DNA of 64,000 nucleotides, from contig NZ_JAOQNG010000004.1 of NCBI RefSeq assembly GCF_025961225.1, positions 217,001-281,000 on the forward strand, read 5' to 3'. Within the stretch, counting starts at the first letter, position 1; each line of letters starts with the position of its first letter. Below, piece after piece: positions 16,342-25,190 of the stretch. The notes under the pieces were generated by a model. That model saw nothing but the letters and a program-made list of their open reading frames with translations. It was not told the origin of the DNA and made no database searches. Origin of the DNA: Azospirillum canadense (GTDB taxonomy: Bacteria; Pseudomonadota; Alphaproteobacteria; Azospirillales; Azospirillaceae). Position numbers and translations under genes: made by a program.

Positions 16342-16936
16342 CGCCGTGCTGGCGGTGATGTTGGTCACCGCCACGGTCTTCCTGGTGATCGTCAACAAGC
16401 GCCTGAAGGTGATGCGGGCGAGCCAGGGGGAGATCGGCGCGCTGATCACCACCTTCTCCAAGACGATCGACGAGACGGAGGCCTCCGTCCAGCGCCTCGT
16501 CGCCGCGGCGACCGAGGCATCGGCCAAGCTGTCCGACGGTCTGGAGCGCGCGAAGGGCGTGACCGAGGAGGTCGGGCTGATCCTCGGCTCCTGCGAGCGC
16601 GCGTCCAAGCGCATCGAGAAATCGGTGCAGGAGGCCCGCGCGCTGGTGCGCCGGCTGGAGGATGGCCCCGTGGTCCGCCCGCGGCCACGGCCGGTGCCGG
16701 TGGCGCCCGTCGTGGAGACGGTGATGGAGAAGGAGGATGCGGAGCCGGTTGCCGTCGCCGAGGAGCGCGACGACTTCCGGCCGATGCTGGCCTCCGCGCT
16801 GGCGCGGACGCAGGCGGAACTGGCGGAGTTGCGGGCGGAGCCCCGGTTGGAGTCTCCCGCGGACAGCGACGGCGCGCGGCAGGCCGCGGCCAGCGCCTTC
16901 TACGCGCGCCTGCGCACCGTCGGGACGGAGCGCTGA
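16322..16936 (+). CDS. DUF6468-type single-pass membrane flagellar protein
   Basis: The 204-residue product starts with one membrane helix (SFLIDAVLAVMLVTATVFLVI), followed by a charged coiled-coil region (KRLKVMRASQGEIGALITTF, then ASKRIEKSVQEARALV) and a disordered Pro/Glu tail. This layout and position between fliM and motE fit the DUF6468 family of alphaproteobacterial flagellar clusters. The start lies inside the fliM gene, which points to translational coupling. No biochemical role is established that I know of; a stator- or C-ring-linked function is likely. Confidence 0.65.
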   Translation: MVSFLIDAVLAVMLVTATVFLVIVNKRLKVMRASQGEIGALITTFSKTIDETEASVQRLVAAATEASAKLSDGLERAKGVTEEVGLILGSCERASKRIEKSVQEARALVRRLEDGPVVRPRPRPVPVAPVVETVMEKEDAEPVAVAEERDDFRPMLASALARTQAELAELRAEPRLESPADSDGARQAAASAFYARLRTVGTER

Positions 16937-16939
16937 GCC

Positions 16940-17683
16940 ATGCTGCGCGTCCTTCCCATCACGCTGGTCGCGATCCTGATGGTGCTGCCGCTGAAGCTCG
17001 GCGCCCTGATGGACGGCTTCCCGGTCATCGCCCAGCAGTTCGACCGCGAGTTCGGCAAGCACGACCGCCCCTGGGCGACCGACCTGAAGGGCGACGGCAC
17101 GGCCGAGCCCGCCAAGGACGCCGTACCGCCGCCGGTGTCCATCGTGCCGCCCACGCCGGTTCCGACCCCCGTTGTTTCGACCGAAGTCGCGCTGGCGACG
17201 CCCAACTGCACCGACCCGGCTCTGCGCGCCGCCATCACGGAGCAGAAGGCCGACGTCGCCGCCCGCACCCGTCATTTGACGGAGGCCGAGGCCGTGCTGG
17301 CCGCGGCGGAGACGCGGGCCACCGCGCAGATCCAGCGGCTGGGCGAGATGAAGCGCGACGTGGAGGCGCTGATGCAGCAGCGCTCCACCCTCCAGCAGGA
17401 GGACCTGAAGCGGATGGTGTCGATCTACGAGACCATGAAGCCGCGCGACGCCGCGCGCATCTTCAACGACCTGGAGACGGACATCATCATCGACGTGCTG
17501 GACCGCATGCCGGAGCGCCGCTCCGCCCCCATCATCGCGGAGCTGGAGGACGCCAAGGCGCGCGAGGTCACGCGGCTGGTCCTGCAACGGCGCGCCCTGC
17601 CCGGCGACCGCCCGGCGCCCCAGGCGGCGACACGCGTGCAGCCGGCGGTGTCCTTCCCCGCCGCCTCCCTGTCGGCGAACTGA
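16940..17683 (+). CDS. MotE-like periplasmic flagellar protein (MgtE-N-like domain)
   Basis: The 247-residue product has an N-terminal signal or anchor (LPITLVAILMVLPLKLGALM), a proline-rich linker, a coiled coil (about 100-150) and a C-terminal MgtE-N-like domain with RMVSIYETMKPRDAARIFND and VLDRMPERRSAPIIAELED. This order matches MotE, the periplasmic chaperone of MotC in Sinorhizobium. MotC itself is not recognisable as a neighbour, although the TPR protein at 28.9 kb is a possible partner. It sits between the DUF6468 and fliK genes, with three-base spacing upstream. Confidence 0.7.
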   Translation: MLRVLPITLVAILMVLPLKLGALMDGFPVIAQQFDREFGKHDRPWATDLKGDGTAEPAKDAVPPPVSIVPPTPVPTPVVSTEVALATPNCTDPALRAAITEQKADVAARTRHLTEAEAVLAAAETRATAQIQRLGEMKRDVEALMQQRSTLQQEDLKRMVSIYETMKPRDAARIFNDLETDIIIDVLDRMPERRSAPIIAELEDAKAREVTRLVLQRRALPGDRPAPQAATRVQPAVSFPAASLSAN

Positions 17684-17687
17684 CGCC

Positions 17688-18968
17688 ATGCCCGCCCTAC
17701 CCGACGCCATCGCTCCGCCGCCGCCCCGGCCGGTCCGCCCGGCGGAAACGCCCTCCCCGCGCGGAGAGGAGGACCCGTCCGGCACGCCCTTCGCGGACTT
17801 GCTTGAGGACGCGGATCCGGTGGACGGCGATGCCGACGACGAGGCGAAGCCGCCGAAAGGCGGCGCGCCGGCCAATGCGGACGCGGCACTCGCCGCGCTG
17901 CTGCCCTTCCTGGCGCCCCCGCCGCCACAGGCTCCGGCCGCGGCGGCTGCCGGGCCGGCCATGATGGCGGCGCAGGGTGACGGAGCCGCGGTGCCCGTCG
18001 ATGAAGCCGCAGCCTTGGCGGCGCTGGCATCCGCTGCTAAAGCGGAAGCCACCATCGGCAACGCCGCGCCGAAGGGGGGCGACGCTATCCCGACGGCAGC
18101 GGCGATTCCTCTGGCCGCGGCGGAACCGCCGGGCGCAGCCATTCCCGTGGCCGTGCCGACGCCTGATCTGGTAGCCGCCGCACCACCCGATAACGCGATT
18201 CCGACGGCTGCGCTGTCCGTCCCGACGGCGTCGAGTGCTCCGGCCAAGCCGACCGACAAGCCCGTGCCGAAACCTGCGGACGCGATGCCGGCCGCCGCTG
18301 CGCCCGATGCCGGAGCGCCGGATGCGACGGCGCAGGCGGCGGTTTCCGCGGCGCCGGGTGCCGGCAATTCCGGGAACAACGGCAATGGTGCGGGAGCGAA
18401 CGCGGGCGGCCAGCGCCCCTCCCCCGCTCCGGAGGTGGCGCTGGCCGCGCAGGCCCACGCCGACGCCGTATCGCCGGCGACCGTCGCCACGGTGCCGGCA
18501 CACGCAGTGGCGCATTACGCCGCCAGCCCGGTTGAGGGGACTCAGGCCCCGCGCGTGCCGGCGGCGCAGCTGGCGCAGCCGCTCGTCCGGGTGGTCGAGG
18601 CCGGCGGTGGGGAGTTCCGCATCGACCTTGCCCCAGACGATCTCGGCCCCGTGCGCGTGGTGGCGGAGCTGCACGCCGGCCGGGTGGCGCTGACCATCCA
18701 GGCGGAGCACGCCGACACGCTGTCCATGCTCCGCCGCGACATCCACCATCTGGAGCGCGCGCTGAACGATGCCGGCTTCGAGCTGGACGGCGGTACCCTG
18801 CAATTCTCCCTGCGCGGCGACGACCAGCCGCGGGGCTTCACCTCCTCCCGGCAGGAAAGCGGGGGCCAGGGCGGCCCGCGCGCGGCGTGGCGGGAGGACG
18901 CCGTGCCGGCGGTGCCGGCCGAACGCGGCGCCGTCCTGCGCGACGGCCTTGTCGACATCAGCGTTTAG
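17688..18968 (+). CDS. fliK: Flagellar hook-length control protein FliK
   Basis: FliK measures the hook and switches export specificity. The 426-residue protein has the long, low-complexity Ala/Pro-rich ruler region (about 1-290) typical of FliK. The C-terminal Flg_hook domain (FRIDLAPDDLGPVRVVAELH, then LRRDIHHLERALNDAGFEL) interacts with FlhB. The domain is intact. The start follows the motE stop by four bases. Its direct neighbour flgD is needed for the same hook-building step. Confidence 0.88.
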   Translation: MPALPDAIAPPPPRPVRPAETPSPRGEEDPSGTPFADLLEDADPVDGDADDEAKPPKGGAPANADAALAALLPFLAPPPPQAPAAAAAGPAMMAAQGDGAAVPVDEAAALAALASAAKAEATIGNAAPKGGDAIPTAAAIPLAAAEPPGAAIPVAVPTPDLVAAAPPDNAIPTAALSVPTASSAPAKPTDKPVPKPADAMPAAAAPDAGAPDATAQAAVSAAPGAGNSGNNGNGAGANAGGQRPSPAPEVALAAQAHADAVSPATVATVPAHAVAHYAASPVEGTQAPRVPAAQLAQPLVRVVEAGGGEFRIDLAPDDLGPVRVVAELHAGRVALTIQAEHADTLSMLRRDIHHLERALNDAGFELDGGTLQFSLRGDDQPRGFTSSRQESGGQGGPRAAWREDAVPAVPAERGAVLRDGLVDISV

Positions 18969-18988
18969 GCGCTTTCCAAGGACTTGCC

Positions 18989-19711
18989 ATGACGACCACT
19001 CCGACCACGACCGGCACTTCGACCAGCAAAGCGGCCAAGGACGCCATCAATCAGGCGACGACCCAGAAGCTCGGCACCGCCGGGGCGACTGGCACCGATG
19101 CCAGCGCCAACGCCAACAAGCCGACGGTCGACTACGAATCTTTCCTGAAGCTGCTGACCGCGCAGCTGCGCAACCAGGACCCGCTGGCGCCCATGGACGC
19201 GTCGCAGTTCATGACGCAGCTCGCCCAGCTTTCCACCGTCGAGCAGGGGGTGCGGACCAACGACACGCTGACCCAGGTGCTCGACACGCTGAAGAACAGC
19301 GGCATGCGGATGGACATGGCCTATCTCGGCCGCAGCGTGGAGGTCTCCACCGACCAGCTGAGCCTGTCCGGCGGCAAGGCGCAAATGGCCTACGCGGTGG
19401 AGGGCGCCGCCGCCTCGGTGAAGATCGAGGTGCTGAACGACGCGGGCCAGGCGATCTACAGCACCGCGGGCTCGCCCCAGACCGGCCGCCAGACCTTCGC
19501 CTGGGACGGCAAGCGCACCGATGGCAGCACCGCGCCGGACGGCGTCTACCACGTGCGCGTCACGGCCAAGGACAAGACCGGCGCCGCGCTGAAGGCCGCC
19601 ACCGTCGTGACCGACACGGTGAAGGAAGTCCGCACCGCCGACGGCGCCACCAAGTTCGTGTTGAAGGGCGGCGCCACGGTCAGCGGCACGGACATCCTGT
19701 CGGCGTCGTAG
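18989..19711 (+). CDS. flgD: Flagellar hook-capping protein FlgD
   Basis: FlgD caps the growing hook. The 240-residue product shows VDYESFLKLLTAQLRNQDPL and MTQLAQLSTVEQGVRTN in the N-terminal half, and a FlgD-Ig/tudor C-terminal half (TFAWDGKRTDGSTAPDGVY, VTDTVKEVRT). The ATG (MTTTPTTTGTS) follows AAGGA; the longer in-frame version reads into the fliK tail. It closes the rightward operon and converges with the GH12-like gene. Confidence 0.93.
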   Translation: MTTTPTTTGTSTSKAAKDAINQATTQKLGTAGATGTDASANANKPTVDYESFLKLLTAQLRNQDPLAPMDASQFMTQLAQLSTVEQGVRTNDTLTQVLDTLKNSGMRMDMAYLGRSVEVSTDQLSLSGGKAQMAYAVEGAAASVKIEVLNDAGQAIYSTAGSPQTGRQTFAWDGKRTDGSTAPDGVYHVRVTAKDKTGAALKAATVVTDTVKEVRTADGATKFVLKGGATVSGTDILSAS

Positions 19712-19719
19712 GCGCCCGC

Positions 19720-20520
19720 CTACCAAGTCCACGTGTTGGGCGGCGGGTTGGACAGGCCGTAGGTGGTCAGGTTTACGTCGAGGTTGTTGACGGTCAGCGA
19801 ACTGGACCCGTTGGTGATCTCCGCCCCGAGCTGGACGCCGGAGATCCAATCGTCGCCCTTCAGCACGCCGGTCTTTTCCAGCGTGTCGATGATGCCGCCG
19901 AGGTCCAGCTTGCCGGACTGGATGTCCTTGTCGTACTGGACGGCGGTGTAGTCCCAGGTGCGTCCGACGGAATTGTCGCCTTCCGGTTCGTGGAAGATGT
20001 GTGCGGACCCCATGCCGTCGCTGAAGGTGCCGGTGTCCTTGCCGTCCGGGCTGAACCAGCCCGTGTGGACCCAGACCATCACCTCGTCCTGGATGTTCTG
20101 GCCGACCGCGTTCGGGTCCGGCTTGGTCCAAAGCGAGAAGGCGACGTTGTGCCCCTCCGGGTTCTTGCCGAGGTCGTAGTCGAAGTCGACGTTCAGGGAC
20201 TTCACGTCCTTCACCTGGACCGGAAATTCCTTGTTCGTGGTGGCGTAGTCTTCCCAGGTATCGCGCCCGGCGGTGAGCGTCGGGTAGGACAGCACGGGGT
20301 ATTTGTCCCACGGGGCTTCCCACCAGCGGTCCTCGGACGGGTTGCCGTCCGGAGCGCTCCACTTGATCGTGGTGCCGGCGGGATCGTGCGTGTCAGGCAC
20401 GGTGATCGACTGGCTGTAATGCTGCCCGTCCGGGACGGCCCAGGCGTTCCACACATTGTTGTGCGCAACGAAACCGTCCATGCGGATCTCGTCGTCGTTT
20501 CCCGTGATGGTCTTGGCCAT
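19720..20520 (-). CDS. GH12-like endo-beta-glucanase (cellulase/xyloglucanase family)
   Basis: The 266-residue protein follows the GH12 beta-jelly-roll order: NNVWNAW, YPVLSYPTL, then HNVAFSLWTK and the nucleophile strand DEVMVWVHTG with Glu146. Late in the chain, WISGVQLGAEI and SLTVNNLDV carry the acid/base Glu234. Both catalytic glutamates are thus present. There is no Sec signal peptide; the head MAKTITGNDDEI instead recalls Asp/Gly-rich starts of some type I secreted proteins. A plant-wall target fits a root-associated host. The gene lies between flgD and the nap genes and is oriented against the flagellar operon, so it looks like an insertion. Confidence 0.7.
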   Translation of the reverse strand: MAKTITGNDDEIRMDGFVAHNNVWNAWAVPDGQHYSQSITVPDTHDPAGTTIKWSAPDGNPSEDRWWEAPWDKYPVLSYPTLTAGRDTWEDYATTNKEFPVQVKDVKSLNVDFDYDLGKNPEGHNVAFSLWTKPDPNAVGQNIQDEVMVWVHTGWFSPDGKDTGTFSDGMGSAHIFHEPEGDNSVGRTWDYTAVQYDKDIQSGKLDLGGIIDTLEKTGVLKGDDWISGVQLGAEITNGSSSLTVNNLDVNLTTYGLSNPPPNTWTW

Positions 20521-20850
20521 TCTTGTTCCTTCAGCAACGAAATGCGTATCGGCCGAAGTCTTACAGGTTGGGGCGACGACGATCCCGGTCGCACCGGTGG
20601 TGGTCTAACCTCAAGGATGAGGGATCATCGGGGCGGTTTATGGGGCATGGGGTACTCCCCCGGTTCGTGCCACCCCGCCATGAGCGGGACGCCCGGATCG
20701 GGGCCAAAGCCTTGGTAAGCCTGAGTTCGTGGTGCGCTGCGGGTGCGAAGGCGGGAGATGGGAGGGGATGTCCGTCAGAATGTGCGATTTGGCGCGACCA
20801 CGCCGAAAGCCATAGGGAGGCACCCATGGGGCAGAAACGCCCCGGGAATC
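20521..20850. other. 330-base gene-free stretch between the GH12-like gene and the nap terminator
   Basis: The right flank of the GH12-like gene holds its Shine-Dalgarno (GAAGGAAC on the minus strand) and presumably its promoter. No convincing coding frame was found: the open frames here have arginine-rich, non-conserved translations. No palindrome was seen apart from the terminator that follows. Confidence 0.5.
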
Positions 20851-20887
20851 AAAAATCCCTCCCCAGGCTGGCCGGGGAGGGATTTTT
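20851..20887 (-). terminator. Rho-independent terminator of the nap operon
   Basis: A near-perfect hairpin has 14-base arms (AAAAATCCCTCCCC / GGGGAGGGATTTTT) and a loop around CAGGCTGGCC. It lies ten bases downstream of the napC stop. The A/T ends give a U-tract in either direction. Confidence 0.85.
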
Positions 20888-20897
20888 GACTTGGCTT

Positions 20898-21521
20898 TTA
20901 CTTGGCGGAGACGGTGCCGGTCCAGCCCGGTTGGACGCCGTTCATGTCGGGCAGGCGGTGGGCGATGCCCTTGTGGCAGTCGATGCAGGTCCGCTCGCCG
21001 GTAAACAGGTAGGTTTCGTGCATCTTGGCCGCCCGCGGGTTCTGGCGGGTGATGTCCATGGATTCCGAACTGTGGCAGTTGCGGCATTCCAGGGAGTTGT
21101 TGGCCTTCAGGCGGCTCCACTCGTGGTTCGCCAGCTCCAGCCGCTTGTCCAGGAACTTCTCGCGCGTGTCGATGGTGCCGAAGATCTTGCCCCAGACCTC
21201 TTTCGAGGCCTGCATCTTGCGGGCGATCTTGCTGGTCCATTCGTGCGGGACGTGGCAGTCCGGGCAGGTCGCCCGCACGCCGGAGCGGTTCGTGAAGTGG
21301 ATGGTCTGCTTCAGCTCTTCATACGGGTTGTTCTTCATCTCGTGGCAGGAGATGCAGAAGGCTTCCTTGTTGGTGGTCTCCAGCGCGGTGTTGAAGCCGC
21401 CCCAGAACAGCACGCCCGCCAGGAAGCCGCCCAGCGTCAGGAACCCCAGGCTGAAATGCACGGAGGGGCGCGAGAAGACGCGCCAGACGCGCGTCGCCAG
21501 ATTGAGAAGGCAGGAGATCAT
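20898..21521 (-). CDS. napC: Tetraheme c-type cytochrome NapC
   Basis: NapC passes electrons from quinol to NapAB. The 207-residue product has one membrane anchor (VHFSLGFLTLGGFLAGVLFW, residues 21-40) and four CxxCH heme motifs (CISCH at 56-60, CPDCH, CRNCH, CIDCH). The start at MISCLLNLATRVW overlaps the napB stop by four bases (ATGA). The sequence is complete and of normal length. It is last in the operon, followed by a strong terminator. Confidence 0.95.
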   Translation of the reverse strand: MISCLLNLATRVWRVFSRPSVHFSLGFLTLGGFLAGVLFWGGFNTALETTNKEAFCISCHEMKNNPYEELKQTIHFTNRSGVRATCPDCHVPHEWTSKIARKMQASKEVWGKIFGTIDTREKFLDKRLELANHEWSRLKANNSLECRNCHSSESMDITRQNPRAAKMHETYLFTGERTCIDCHKGIAHRLPDMNGVQPGWTGTVSAK

Positions 21522-21991
21522 TTGGCGCCTTCCTTCCCGCCGCCCAGCACCTTGTCGATGTCGACGAAGCTGTTGCCGACGATCGGCTTGGCATCGGTCT
21601 GCGGGACGTGGCACTGGATGCAGAAGTAGCGGCGAGGGGATACGGTGCCCAGCGTCTGGCCGTCGCGGTCCTGGAAGTGCGTGACCGAGATCATCGGGGC
21701 CTGCGAGCCCTCGGTGTTCTTGCGGTCGTGGCAGGTCAGGCACTTGTTGATGTTCAGGTCGATCTGGTAGTCGCGGACGGCGTGCGGGATCAGCGGCGGC
21801 TGGTCGGCGTAGTTGCGCACGCGCTTGACGTCGTCGGTCACCTCGCGGCCCATGGGTTCGGCCGGGATGTCCTGGGTGATCGGGTGCGGGCCCGACGGGA
21901 CCTTGGGCGCATCGGCGGCGAACACGCCCGACGCGAGCACGGGAAGGACGGCGGCGAGCGCGAGGGCGCCAAACGTAAGACGGATCTTCAT
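21518..21991 (-). CDS. napB: Periplasmic nitrate reductase diheme subunit NapB
   Basis: NapB carries electrons from NapC to NapA in the periplasm. The 157-residue product has a Sec signal peptide (LALAAVLPVLASGVFAADA) and two heme sites (CLTCH and CIQCH), with the NapB signature RVRNYADQPPLIPH. The start ATG has a GAGCCCGACC leader of modest quality. The gene is 11 bases after napA and overlaps napC. Confidence 0.95.
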   Translation of the reverse strand: MKIRLTFGALALAAVLPVLASGVFAADAPKVPSGPHPITQDIPAEPMGREVTDDVKRVRNYADQPPLIPHAVRDYQIDLNINKCLTCHDRKNTEGSQAPMISVTHFQDRDGQTLGTVSPRRYFCIQCHVPQTDAKPIVGNSFVDIDKVLGGGKEGAK

Positions 21992-22002
21992 GGTCGGGCT
22001 CC

Positions 22003-24498
22003 TCACGCGACGGGGACGATCTTGACCGCGCACTTCTTGAAGTCGGTCTGCTTGCTGATCGGGTCGGTGGCGTCCAGCGTCACCTTGTTGATGAGCACGG
22101 TGTGGTCGAAGAACGGTACGAAGACGAGGCCCTGCGGCGGCTTGTTGCGGCCCCGCGTTTCGACACGGACGCGCACCTCGCCGCGGCGGGAGACCACGCG
22201 CACCTCCTGCCCGCGCCGGACGTTCAGCGTCTTGGCGTCGTCGGGGTGCATGAAGACCACCGCGCTGGGGAAGGCCTTGCGCAGCTCCGGCACGCGCAAC
22301 GTCATGGATCCGCTGTGCCAGTGCTCGATCACGCGGCCGGTCGACAGCCAGAAGGGGAATTCGGCGTCCGGCGCCTCGGCCGGCGGCTCGTAGGGCAGCG
22401 CGAAGACGTTCGCCTTGCCATCCTTGTTGCCGTAGAACTTCACGCCCTCGCCGGCCTTGACGTAGGGGTCGAAACCCTCGCGGTAGCGCCACTTCGTCTC
22501 CGTGCCGTTCACCACCGGCCAGCGCAGGCCGCGCTCCTGGTGGTACTGGTCGAAGGGCGCCAAGTCATGGCCGTGGCCACGGCCGAAGGAGGCGTATTCC
22601 TCGAACAGGCCCTTTTGGACGTAGAAGCCGAAGTAATTCGCTTCGCGATTCTCGTAGGACGGGTCGCAGTCCGACACCGGGAAGGCGTTGACCTGGCCGT
22701 TGCAGTAGAGGATGTCGAACAGCGTCTTGCCGCGCACGTCCGGCTTCTTGGCGATCAGCTCTTCCGGCCAGACTTCCTCGACCGCGAAGCGCTTGGAGAA
22801 CTCCATGAGCTGCCAGAGGTCGGAGCGCGCCTCGCCCGGCGCGTTCACCAGCTGGCGCCACAGCTGCGTGCGACGTTCCGCGTTGCCGTAGCCGCCTTCC
22901 TTCTCCACCCACATGGCGGTCGGCAGGATCAGGTCGGCGGCCAGCGCCGTCACCGTCGGGTAGGCGTCGGACACGACGATGAAGTTGTCCGGGTTGCGGT
23001 AGCCCTGGTAGGTCTCGTTCGCCGTGTTCGGCGCCGTCTGCATGTTGTTGTTGCACTGGACCCAGTAGGCGTTGATCTTCCCGTCCTTCAGCATCCGGTC
23101 CTGCTGGACCGCGTGGTAGCCGATCTTGTCGGGGATCGTGCCTTCCGGCAGCTTCCAGATCTCCTCCGCGTGCTGGCGGTGCTGCGGGTTGGTCACCACC
23201 ATATCGGCGGGCAGCCGGTGCGAGAACGTGCCGACCTCGCGCGCCGTGCCGCAGGCCGATGGCTGTCCGGTCAGCGAGAAGGGGCCGCAGCCCGGCTGGC
23301 TGATCTTCCCGGTCAGCAGGTGGATGTTGTAGCAGAGGTTGTTCGCCCAGACGCCGCGGACATGCTGGTTGAAGCCCATGGTCCACAGGGACATGACCTT
23401 CACCTTCGGGTCGGCGTACAGCTCCGCCAGCGCCTCCAGCCGGTTCTTCGGCACGCCCGACAGCTCGTGCGCCTTGTCCAGCGTGTAGGGTTCGACGAAC
23501 TTGGCGAACTCCTCGAAGGAGATCGGGTCGCTGTCGTTGGCGTTGCCGGCGTTCTTCGCCTTCTTCTCCAGCGGATGTTCGGGGCGCAGGCCATAGCCGA
23601 TGTCGTCGCGGCCGCGCTTGAAGTTGCAGTGCTTCTCGATGAACTCCTTGTTCACCCGGCCGGTCTTGATGATGTGGTTGGCGATGTAGTTCAGGATCGC
23701 CAGATCCGAGCCCGGCGTGAACACCATGCCGATGTCGGCGAGGTCGAAGCTGCGGTGCTCGTAGGTCGACAGCACGGCCACCTTGGCGCCCTGGTGGCTG
23801 AGGCGGCGGTCGGTGATGCGCGTCCACAGGATGGGGTGCATCTCCGCCATGTTGGAGCCCCAGAGGACAAAGGCGTCCGCCTGCTCCATGTCGTCGTAGC
23901 AGCCCATCGGCTCGTCCATGCCGAAGGTGCGCATGAAGCCGGCGACCGCCGAGGCCATGCAGTGGCGGGCGTTCGGGTCCAGGTTGTTGGAGCGCAGGCC
24001 GGCCTTCATGAACTTCGACGCGGCGTAGCCTTCGTAGATCGTCCACTGGCCGGAGCCGAACATGCCCACGGCGGTCGGCCCCTTCTTCTTCAGGGTCTCC
24101 TTCCACTTCGCGGCCATGATGTCGAAGGCCTGGTCCCAGGTGATGGGCGTGAACTCGCCTTCCTTGTGGAACTTCCCGTCCTTCATGCGCAGCAGCGGCT
24201 GGGTCAGCCGGTCGTCGCCGTACATGATCTTGGACAGGAAATAGCCCTTCACGCAGTTCAGGCCGCGGTTTACCTCCGCCTTCACGTCGCCGTGGGTGGC
24301 GACGATGCGCCCGTCCTTCACGCCCACCATGACGCCGCAGCCGGTGCCGCAGAAGCGGCACGGCGCCTTGGACCATTTCAGCTTGGCGTCGTCGCCGGTC
24401 GGCAGGATGCCGGCGTTCGCCGGCAGGCTCACACCGGCCGCCGCCGCCGCGGTCACCGCGGCTTGGACCTTCAGATAATCACGGCGGGTCAGGGACAT
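22003..24498 (-). CDS. napA: Periplasmic nitrate reductase catalytic subunit NapA
   Basis: NapA reduces nitrate to nitrite with a Mo-bis-MGD cofactor and a 4Fe-4S cluster. The 831-residue protein starts with a twin-arginine signal (TRRDYLKVQAAV). The cluster cysteines are C47-x2-C50-x3-C54 and C82 (APCRFCGTGC, NRGLNC), and the molybdenum-ligand cysteine is C180 in ARHCMASAVAGF. The ending (DPISKQTDFKKCAVKI) is typical. A strong AGGAGG lies before the ATG. The large opposite-strand frame over this gene is a GC-driven shadow. Confidence 0.97.
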   Translation of the reverse strand: MSLTRRDYLKVQAAVTAAAAAGVSLPANAGILPTGDDAKLKWSKAPCRFCGTGCGVMVGVKDGRIVATHGDVKAEVNRGLNCVKGYFLSKIMYGDDRLTQPLLRMKDGKFHKEGEFTPITWDQAFDIMAAKWKETLKKKGPTAVGMFGSGQWTIYEGYAASKFMKAGLRSNNLDPNARHCMASAVAGFMRTFGMDEPMGCYDDMEQADAFVLWGSNMAEMHPILWTRITDRRLSHQGAKVAVLSTYEHRSFDLADIGMVFTPGSDLAILNYIANHIIKTGRVNKEFIEKHCNFKRGRDDIGYGLRPEHPLEKKAKNAGNANDSDPISFEEFAKFVEPYTLDKAHELSGVPKNRLEALAELYADPKVKVMSLWTMGFNQHVRGVWANNLCYNIHLLTGKISQPGCGPFSLTGQPSACGTAREVGTFSHRLPADMVVTNPQHRQHAEEIWKLPEGTIPDKIGYHAVQQDRMLKDGKINAYWVQCNNNMQTAPNTANETYQGYRNPDNFIVVSDAYPTVTALAADLILPTAMWVEKEGGYGNAERRTQLWRQLVNAPGEARSDLWQLMEFSKRFAVEEVWPEELIAKKPDVRGKTLFDILYCNGQVNAFPVSDCDPSYENREANYFGFYVQKGLFEEYASFGRGHGHDLAPFDQYHQERGLRWPVVNGTETKWRYREGFDPYVKAGEGVKFYGNKDGKANVFALPYEPPAEAPDAEFPFWLSTGRVIEHWHSGSMTLRVPELRKAFPSAVVFMHPDDAKTLNVRRGQEVRVVSRRGEVRVRVETRGRNKPPQGLVFVPFFDHTVLINKVTLDATDPISKQTDFKKCAVKIVPVA

Positions 24499-24556
24499 GG
24501 GGAGGTGCCTCCTAAAGGCGGGGATTCTTGGGCGGGTTTTTATCGGGTAGGGTTTA

Positions 24557-24847
24557 TCAAGGGGCCGGGAGGAGTTCGGCGTCCGCGGGCATCAGCTCGT
24601 CGCAAGCCGCCTCGTCCTCGTAATGGTGGTAGACCATCGTGGTGGCGTGGACGCCGGGCATGGCGTTGATCGCGTCGATGCGGTCCAGTACCTGGCCTTC
24701 CGTCGCGGTCACCACGGTGACGACGGCCTTGCCCTTGTCCGCCACGTGCCATTCGACCCCGGCGAGCGCCGTCACGGCGTCCTTCAGGGCGGCAGTACGG
24801 TCCGGCGCGTGCTGGATGACCAGGCTGGAGATGTGAACCTCGGCCAT
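24557..24847 (-). CDS. napD: NapD chaperone for NapA export
   Basis: NapD binds the NapA twin-arginine signal and helps its maturation. The 96-residue product shows the family pattern VHISSLVIQHAPDR, GVEWHVADKGKAVVTV and INAMPGVHATTMVYHHYE. The ATG shares one base with the napE stop (TGATG); a GTG three bases upstream is an alternative start. It ends 58 bases before napA. Confidence 0.92.
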   Translation of the reverse strand: MAEVHISSLVIQHAPDRTAALKDAVTALAGVEWHVADKGKAVVTVVTATEGQVLDRIDAINAMPGVHATTMVYHHYEDEAACDELMPADAELLPAP

Positions 24848-25017
24848 CACAGGCCCCCGCCGTGGGACAGCAGCTGGTACATCCAGACGGAGAAGCCGTA
24901 GGCCCCGACCACGCCGATGGCCAGCACCGGCCAGATGAGGACGGACAGGGCGAGGAAGACCAGCCCTTCGAAGCGTCGGGTCGGGGTGTCGGCGGTGCGG
25001 AAATAGGGCGCGGTCAT
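24847..25017 (-). CDS. napE: NapE, small membrane protein of the nap operon
   Basis: The 56-residue product has one membrane helix (FLALSVLIWPVLAIGVVGAYG) preceded by TPTRRFEGLVF and followed by FSVWMYQLL, the NapE pattern. Its precise role in nitrate respiration is unsettled. It is the first gene of napEDABC, 79 bases after an FNR-type box. The operon lacks napF, napK, napG and napH. Confidence 0.88.
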   Translation of the reverse strand: MTAPYFRTADTPTRRFEGLVFLALSVLIWPVLAIGVVGAYGFSVWMYQLLSHGGGL

Positions 25018-25095
25018 GGCATACCCGTGGAATGATCGGAACAGCGAGCCTGCTTTGGTCGCGTCCGAGCTTCGTTCGTCCGGGGCGGGAATGGC

Positions 25096-25109
25096 TTGAC
25101 CTTGGTCAA
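25096..25109 (-). promoter_or_regulatory. FNR/DNR-type binding site upstream of napE
   Basis: TTGAC CTTG GTCAA is a perfect 5-4-5 palindrome of the CRP/FNR class. It lies 79 bases before the napE start, so activation by an FNR- or NnrR-type regulator under low oxygen or NO is likely. The regulator gene is not in the window. Confidence 0.75.
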
Positions 25110-25190
25110 GAGTCGGACCGGTTACGGTCCTTAGGTGCCGGTACTTACGGGTGTTCGGTCGATTTGTCGCAGGACGGAGCGCGTGCTGTC

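Noticed and set aside
22102..24669. 855-residue open frame opposite napA
   Set aside because: It lies wholly antisense to a gene with all NapA motifs, is rich in Arg, Gly, His and Val, and has no domain. It is a shadow of GC-rich codon use.
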